From NCBI GenBank assembly GCA_030610325.1, contig JAUWRZ010000090.1, positions 1 through 7,673 of the forward strand: a DNA stretch of 7,673 bases, read 5' to 3'. Below are positions 4,569 through 7,673 of this stretch, piece after piece; the first letter of the stretch is position 1; each line of letters opens with the position of its first letter. The notes below the pieces were generated by a model. That model was not told the origin of the DNA, made no database searches, and worked only from the letters and a program-made list of their open reading frames with translations. The position numbers and the translations under genes were made by a program. Source of the DNA: Sulfurimonadaceae bacterium (GTDB lineage Bacteria; Campylobacterota; Campylobacteria; Campylobacterales; Sulfurimonadaceae).

Positions 4569-6040
4569 TTTTCGACTGCCCAGAATGGAATATACTTCCT
4601 CATCTTTGGAGCTGCATCCGGATCTTGTAAGACGATCACACCACTTTTCAATGATTCTTTGATATATCTTGATGCCGTAGCACTGTTTTGAGGTTCGATG
4701 CCAAATCTTTCTCTTAGCGAAGCGTTGGTCATATGTTCTCTATTGACATATTTTAAACAGGCATGAAGATAACAGGCTCTTATCCTATCTGCTTTATCCA
4801 TCTTAGTCAGTGGTTTGTATGCAAACAACACAGCTCGTGTATTGTCTTCTATCACTTCAAAAAGTGGTGCCGGCAACTGATACATCTCAGTTTGAAAGAC
4901 TACTTTATCTACTCCGCTGCCCCGCTCTTCACATACACCTATCCTTCTCATAAATGAGGCTAGCCTCTCATTTCGTGATCTGGGAGGGGTATCTAAAAAC
5001 CTATCCGTCTTGATCAATGGTTTGCCCGGATTTGTGATCTCGATGCGATCTGAAAATATCTCGATCATCACTCCTCGGCCGGTTATAAAAAAGTCCTGAT
5101 GGATGATCGCATTGGCCACAAGTTCCCTGATCGCCAGCTCAGGATACATCAATACATTTTTTCTTAGAGCTTTTTCTATGACTTCATTAGATGGTAGTAA
5201 CCCGTTTATATAGTCGATCAGCCCTTCAAAACCTACTGCATACCCTTTTGTATCACCCTGCTCTTTGATAGTCTCGATCCTACTGTTGTCTTTATAGAGG
5301 ATGACGCGAACTGCCTTTCGTGCCAACAGAGGAAAGTCAGATAATTGTTTGGCAAATAAAATTGCTCCAAAATTGGTGATATTCCATTTTCCGGTATCTG
5401 TTTTGACGATCATCTCTTCGGATTCAAAAACTTTTAAAATACCGGCCTTGTTATTGGGAAGCGGCAGATCCAAAAGATCAAAATATGCAGGATAATCAAG
5501 TATCCTGATAACGGCATCATCATCCAGTTCCTCTACAGCGGTATGCATCTCAAAAGGTGTACTATCAAAAACTCGCCACAGTTCCCGCTCTTTTTCCGGG
5601 TAATCTTTTAGCTTTTTTTTGTACGATCCAATACGAATATACTCGTTGTTTTGAAATCGGACTGGATGTTTGAACGCACTTGTGATTTCAAGTAAGACTA
5701 TATCGTTACTATTTATTGAAAACTCAAAAAATCTAAAATTGATCTTTGGGTTCAGCAGTCTAAGCAACCAGTTCTCCAACTCTTCATTGCCAATCTTTGT
5801 TTGGCTTAGTTTAAAGGTTGTCCCTAAAACATCATGTGTCTTATCATCGACACCCCATATCATATAGGCCGATGGCTTACCATAAAGTGCTGCTGAGTTG
5901 GATAAGGCAGAGATATATTCACCGATCTCTTCCGCAACAGCACGGTTGTGTTTAAACTCTAACCACTCTGTCTCATTTGGAAGTTTTATCAGTTCGATCA
6001 ATAGACTTTTTAGGTACTCAAGCGTTCGTTCAAAACTCAT
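4562..6040 (-). CDS. AlbA_2/Schlafen-type protein with HATPase_c_4 and winged-helix domains, 492 aa
   Basis: ATG at 6040 is preceded by GAGG 6 nt upstream. Residues 20 to about 145 match the AlbA_2 (Schlafen AAA_4) domain: NETEWLEFK at 22-30, YMIWGVDD at 59-66, and a closing YIRIGSYKKKL at 134-144. Residues about 290-410 match the HATPase_c_4 domain of COG2865-type predicted regulators: RELVANAIIHQDF near 305-317 with the E-x-x-x-N pattern of GHKL ATPases, NPG at 337-339, and RNERLASFMRRIGVCEERGSG at 356-376. Residues about 420-470 look like a winged helix (TNASLRERFGIEPQNSATASRYIKE). The family is widespread, often annotated as ATP-binding or transcriptional regulators, and frequent in accessory and defence-rich regions; the biochemical role is unsettled. 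The length is normal, with no frame damage. It is transcribed alone, with palindromes upstream that could be operators. Confidence 0.88.
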   Translation of the reverse strand: MSFERTLEYLKSLLIELIKLPNETEWLEFKHNRAVAEEIGEYISALSNSAALYGKPSAYMIWGVDDKTHDVLGTTFKLSQTKIGNEELENWLLRLLNPKINFRFFEFSINSNDIVLLEITSAFKHPVRFQNNEYIRIGSYKKKLKDYPEKERELWRVFDSTPFEMHTAVEELDDDAVIRILDYPAYFDLLDLPLPNNKAGILKVFESEEMIVKTDTGKWNITNFGAILFAKQLSDFPLLARKAVRVILYKDNSRIETIKEQGDTKGYAVGFEGLIDYINGLLPSNEVIEKALRKNVLMYPELAIRELVANAIIHQDFFITGRGVMIEIFSDRIEITNPGKPLIKTDRFLDTPPRSRNERLASFMRRIGVCEERGSGVDKVVFQTEMYQLPAPLFEVIEDNTRAVLFAYKPLTKMDKADRIRACYLHACLKYVNREHMTNASLRERFGIEPQNSATASRYIKESLKSGVIVLQDPDAAPKMRKYIPFWAVENT

Positions 6041-6075
6041 CTTCTTCCTCTACTTCAAGCAGTCTTACATCTGCG

Positions 6076-6087
6076 TTTTAGCTAAAA
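6076..6087. repeat. Perfect 12-bp palindrome TTTTAGCTAAAA
   Basis: It lies in the predicted 5' leader of the AlbA_2 gene, about 36 nt upstream of its ATG. It could be an operator for a dimeric regulator or a small leader hairpin. No known box is recognised. Confidence 0.4.
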
Positions 6088-6136
6088 AGCGATTTTGCTT
6101 ATTTGATTCACTTCTATGACATTGTATTTGTTGAGA

Positions 6137-6169
6137 ATTATATCATCAGTCCTATAGATAGGTACTCAA
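6137..6169 (-). promoter_or_regulatory. Possible promoter of the AlbA_2 gene with an internal palindrome
   Basis: On the minus strand TATAAT occupies 6142-6137 and TTGAGT 6169-6164, but the 21-nt spacing is too long for a classical pair, so the -35 is doubtful. CCTAT-AG-ATAGG (6151-6162) lies between them, a good place for a repressor site. The leader would be about 90 nt. Confidence 0.35.
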
Positions 6170-6285
6170 TTATGAAATATATACTATTCTACAAATCAAT
6201 TTTATTCTCTTGATGCAGACCTTAAAGACAAATGATACTTTTAAAATACACCGGTAGATAGTACGGGTAAGGAGCCTAAAAAGAT

Positions 6286-6320
6286 CAAAAAGTTGCAGGT
6301 TCTTTTATCGGACCTTCAAC
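6286..6320 (-). terminator. Intrinsic terminator of the HD-GYP response regulator gene
   Basis: On the minus strand GTTGAAGGT (6320-6312) pairs with ACCTGCAAC (6300-6292) with a single A-G mismatch around an 11-nt loop, followed by CTTTTTG and then another five T slightly further on. It lies about 25 nt after the stop at 6345. An A/T run on the other side (AAATTTTT at 6321-6328) could let it act in both directions. Confidence 0.75.
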
Positions 6321-6344
6321 AAATTTTTGTATCAAGACCCATTC

Positions 6345-7673
6345 TCAGATCTTCTGCTCCAGTTCTGAGAAGCTGTGTATTACCCCTTCTGTCAGGTCGA
6401 CATAGAGCTTACTGACGCGGATGTCGTGGATGTTTAGCATCTTAAGGCTGGCAAAACCATTTAGGTCTATCTCTATCTTCTCTTCTGCCATCAACACAAA
6501 ATCATCCCCATGTATCCTGAAGATAAGTGTTTTGGGATAGGTCTCAAACAGATACTCCACAAAACCAGCGAGTAGTCTATCCCCTTCTGCCCAACTATGA
6601 CTTTGGTTGTAGCTGTTGAAATTGTGCAGATAGAGGATACAGAGCGAGCGGTACTCTTTCTCATAAAAGTTACGGTTGAGGATGAAGTCGAGATAGCTTT
6701 GATTGTAGGCCTCTGTGACCTGGTCACGGTAAAAATAGGAGAAACGCTCTTTTTCGATCTCTGTCGTGGGAAGCTGAGTGATGCTTGCCGCAATATCGAT
6801 CTCACCTAGCACCCGCAGGGCTGCTTCGACGACAGGAGGATGGAACTGTGTTCCTGAGTAGGTCCGCAACTCTTCAAAGGCACCCTCTATGCTCTTTCGC
6901 CCTTTGTAGATGCGATTTGTCGTCATCGCATCAAAAGCATCTGCGACTATCATGACCTGTGCAAGGACAGGGATCTCATTACCTTTGAGTCTATCAGGGT
7001 AACCTGTCCCGTCAAAACGCTCATGGTGATGACGGATGATCTCTGCCATGGAGCGATACATAGGGATCTTTTGGAGCATATCGTATCCGACCGTCACATG
7101 CTCTTTGATAAGACTAAACTCCAACTTGGTCAGTTTTCCAGGCTTCAATAAGACGGTATCCGGAGTGGCGACTTTTCCTATGTCATGCAAGATACCTGCG
7201 CGGTAGAGCAGTGTACATTCCTCAGGGCTTCGTCCCATCTCCTCTGCGATAAGTTTTGAATAGTGTGCGACGCGTTGAGAGTGGCCTCCAGTATAAGTAT
7301 CTCTCTGCTCGATCAACGCTACAAGGGAGGTCAGGGTATGCTCGAAGTTATCTACCTGATCATACTCAAGTTGAAGTTTCTCTAACGTACGCTGCTCGAC
7401 CAGCTCTTCAAGATGCTCCTTATAACGGATGTTCTCATTAAAACGGGTCAGCTTGAGGGCGATCTTATAGAGCGTCATGTTCATCTGCTCATAATCAATA
7501 GGTTTGATGATATAACCACTGACACCCAGACGGATGGCATCAAGGAAGTAGACAGGCTCACTATAAGCCGAAGCGATGATGATCTCCTGCTCCGGGTCGA
7601 TCTGCTTTATCTCAGCGGCCATCTCCAGACCGTTCATAAAAGGCATCAATATGTCAGTTATGACGATGTCATA
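6345..7673 (-). CDS. Response regulator: REC - HD-GYP phosphodiesterase - degenerate GGDEF (N-terminus outside window)
   Basis: The frame is open through the right edge, so the start lies outside. An internal TTG at 7649 is not a start, because YDIVITDILMP reads straight through it. Visible residues number 442. Residues 1-60 are the second half of a receiver domain, with phospho-acceptor Asp at 7 in ITDILMP and the conserved Lys near 57 in IIKP. A helical linker follows to about 110. Residues about 115-290 are an HD-GYP domain: GGHSQRVAHYS, HDIGK (His163-Asp164), HHHERFDGTGYP at 215-226 and ADAFDAMTTNR. This family hydrolyses cyclic di-GMP to pGpG or GMP at a metal centre, and the residues visible here look intact. 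Residues about 315-430 resemble a GGDEF domain, but the signature is HGDDF (388-392) and the DxLTGLxN start reads DQVTEAYN, so cyclase activity is doubtful. It probably works with an unseen sensor kinase upstream. Confidence 0.9.
   Translation of the reverse strand, partial: YDIVITDILMPFMNGLEMAAEIKQIDPEQEIIIASAYSEPVYFLDAIRLGVSGYIIKPIDYEQMNMTLYKIALKLTRFNENIRYKEHLEELVEQRTLEKLQLEYDQVDNFEHTLTSLVALIEQRDTYTGGHSQRVAHYSKLIAEEMGRSPEECTLLYRAGILHDIGKVATPDTVLLKPGKLTKLEFSLIKEHVTVGYDMLQKIPMYRSMAEIIRHHHERFDGTGYPDRLKGNEIPVLAQVMIVADAFDAMTTNRIYKGRKSIEGAFEELRTYSGTQFHPPVVEAALRVLGEIDIAASITQLPTTEIEKERFSYFYRDQVTEAYNQSYLDFILNRNFYEKEYRSLCILYLHNFNSYNQSHSWAEGDRLLAGFVEYLFETYPKTLIFRIHGDDFVLMAEEKIEIDLNGFASLKMLNIHDIRVSKLYVDLTEGVIHSFSELEQKI

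Larger units (their letters stand above)
6041..6344. other. Intergenic region with leader palindromes and the upstream gene's terminator
   Basis: No gene is seen. It holds a 12-bp palindrome (6076-6087), a possible minus-strand promoter (6137-6169) enclosing a small palindrome, about 120 nt of AT-rich DNA with nothing recognisable, and the terminator at 6286-6320. Confidence 0.5.

Noticed and set aside
6223..6258. Tiny plus-strand frame (MILLKYTGR) in the 6041-6344 gap
   Set aside because: It has nine codons and no convincing ribosome site or stop context; it is expected by chance.
6491..6809. Open frames on both strands within the HD-GYP gene
   Set aside because: They overlap the conserved C-terminal part of a well-supported gene and show no family resemblance.

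Overview
The window looks like a chromosomal piece of a free-living Campylobacterota bacterium of the Sulfurimonas/Sulfurovum type. This is an inference from overall protein flavour (an HD-GYP response regulator, a small Met-rich exported protein), moderate GC with AT-rich promoters, and gene style. No rRNA, tRNA or taxonomic marker is present to prove it. There are five real protein genes, two of them cut by the window edges.

Layout. (1) Position 2-997, plus strand: the 3' part of a large coiled-coil SMC/SbcC-like ATPase (C-terminal ATPase head). (2) 1188-1709, minus: a 173-aa exported, Met-rich protein of unknown function, with a perfect 13-bp inverted repeat and a possible leader ORF in its 5' leader. 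(3) 1800-2115: gene-free, holding an orphan plus-strand promoter and a downstream T-run that could bound a small RNA. (4) 2116-3630, minus: a 504-aa exported, very acidic protein built of DxDxDG calcium-binding (thrombospondin type 3-like) repeats, with a consensus sigma-70 promoter at 3674-3702. (5) 3631-4561: gene-poor and decayed. It holds remnants of a PaaI-like thioesterase, a 48-codon unidentified reading-frame remnant, and a 186-bp non-autonomous transposable element (MITE) with inverted ends and flanking TTATAA copies that splits that remnant. (6) 4562-6040, minus: a 492-aa AlbA_2/Schlafen-type protein with a HATPase_c_4 domain and a C-terminal winged helix. (7) 6345-7673, minus: a response regulator lacking its N-terminus, REC - HD-GYP - degenerate GGDEF, with a good intrinsic terminator.

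The genes do not form one operon. Gene 1 converges on gene 2. Genes 2 to 5 share the minus strand but are separated by 300-930 nt gaps with their own promoter- or terminator-like signals. I see no complete new multi-gene system. The most interesting material is the MITE sitting in a reading frame that becomes continuous if the element is removed, the decayed thioesterase, the Ca-repeat protein, the HD-GYP protein with a degenerate C-terminal GGDEF, and the leader hairpin of the small exported protein.
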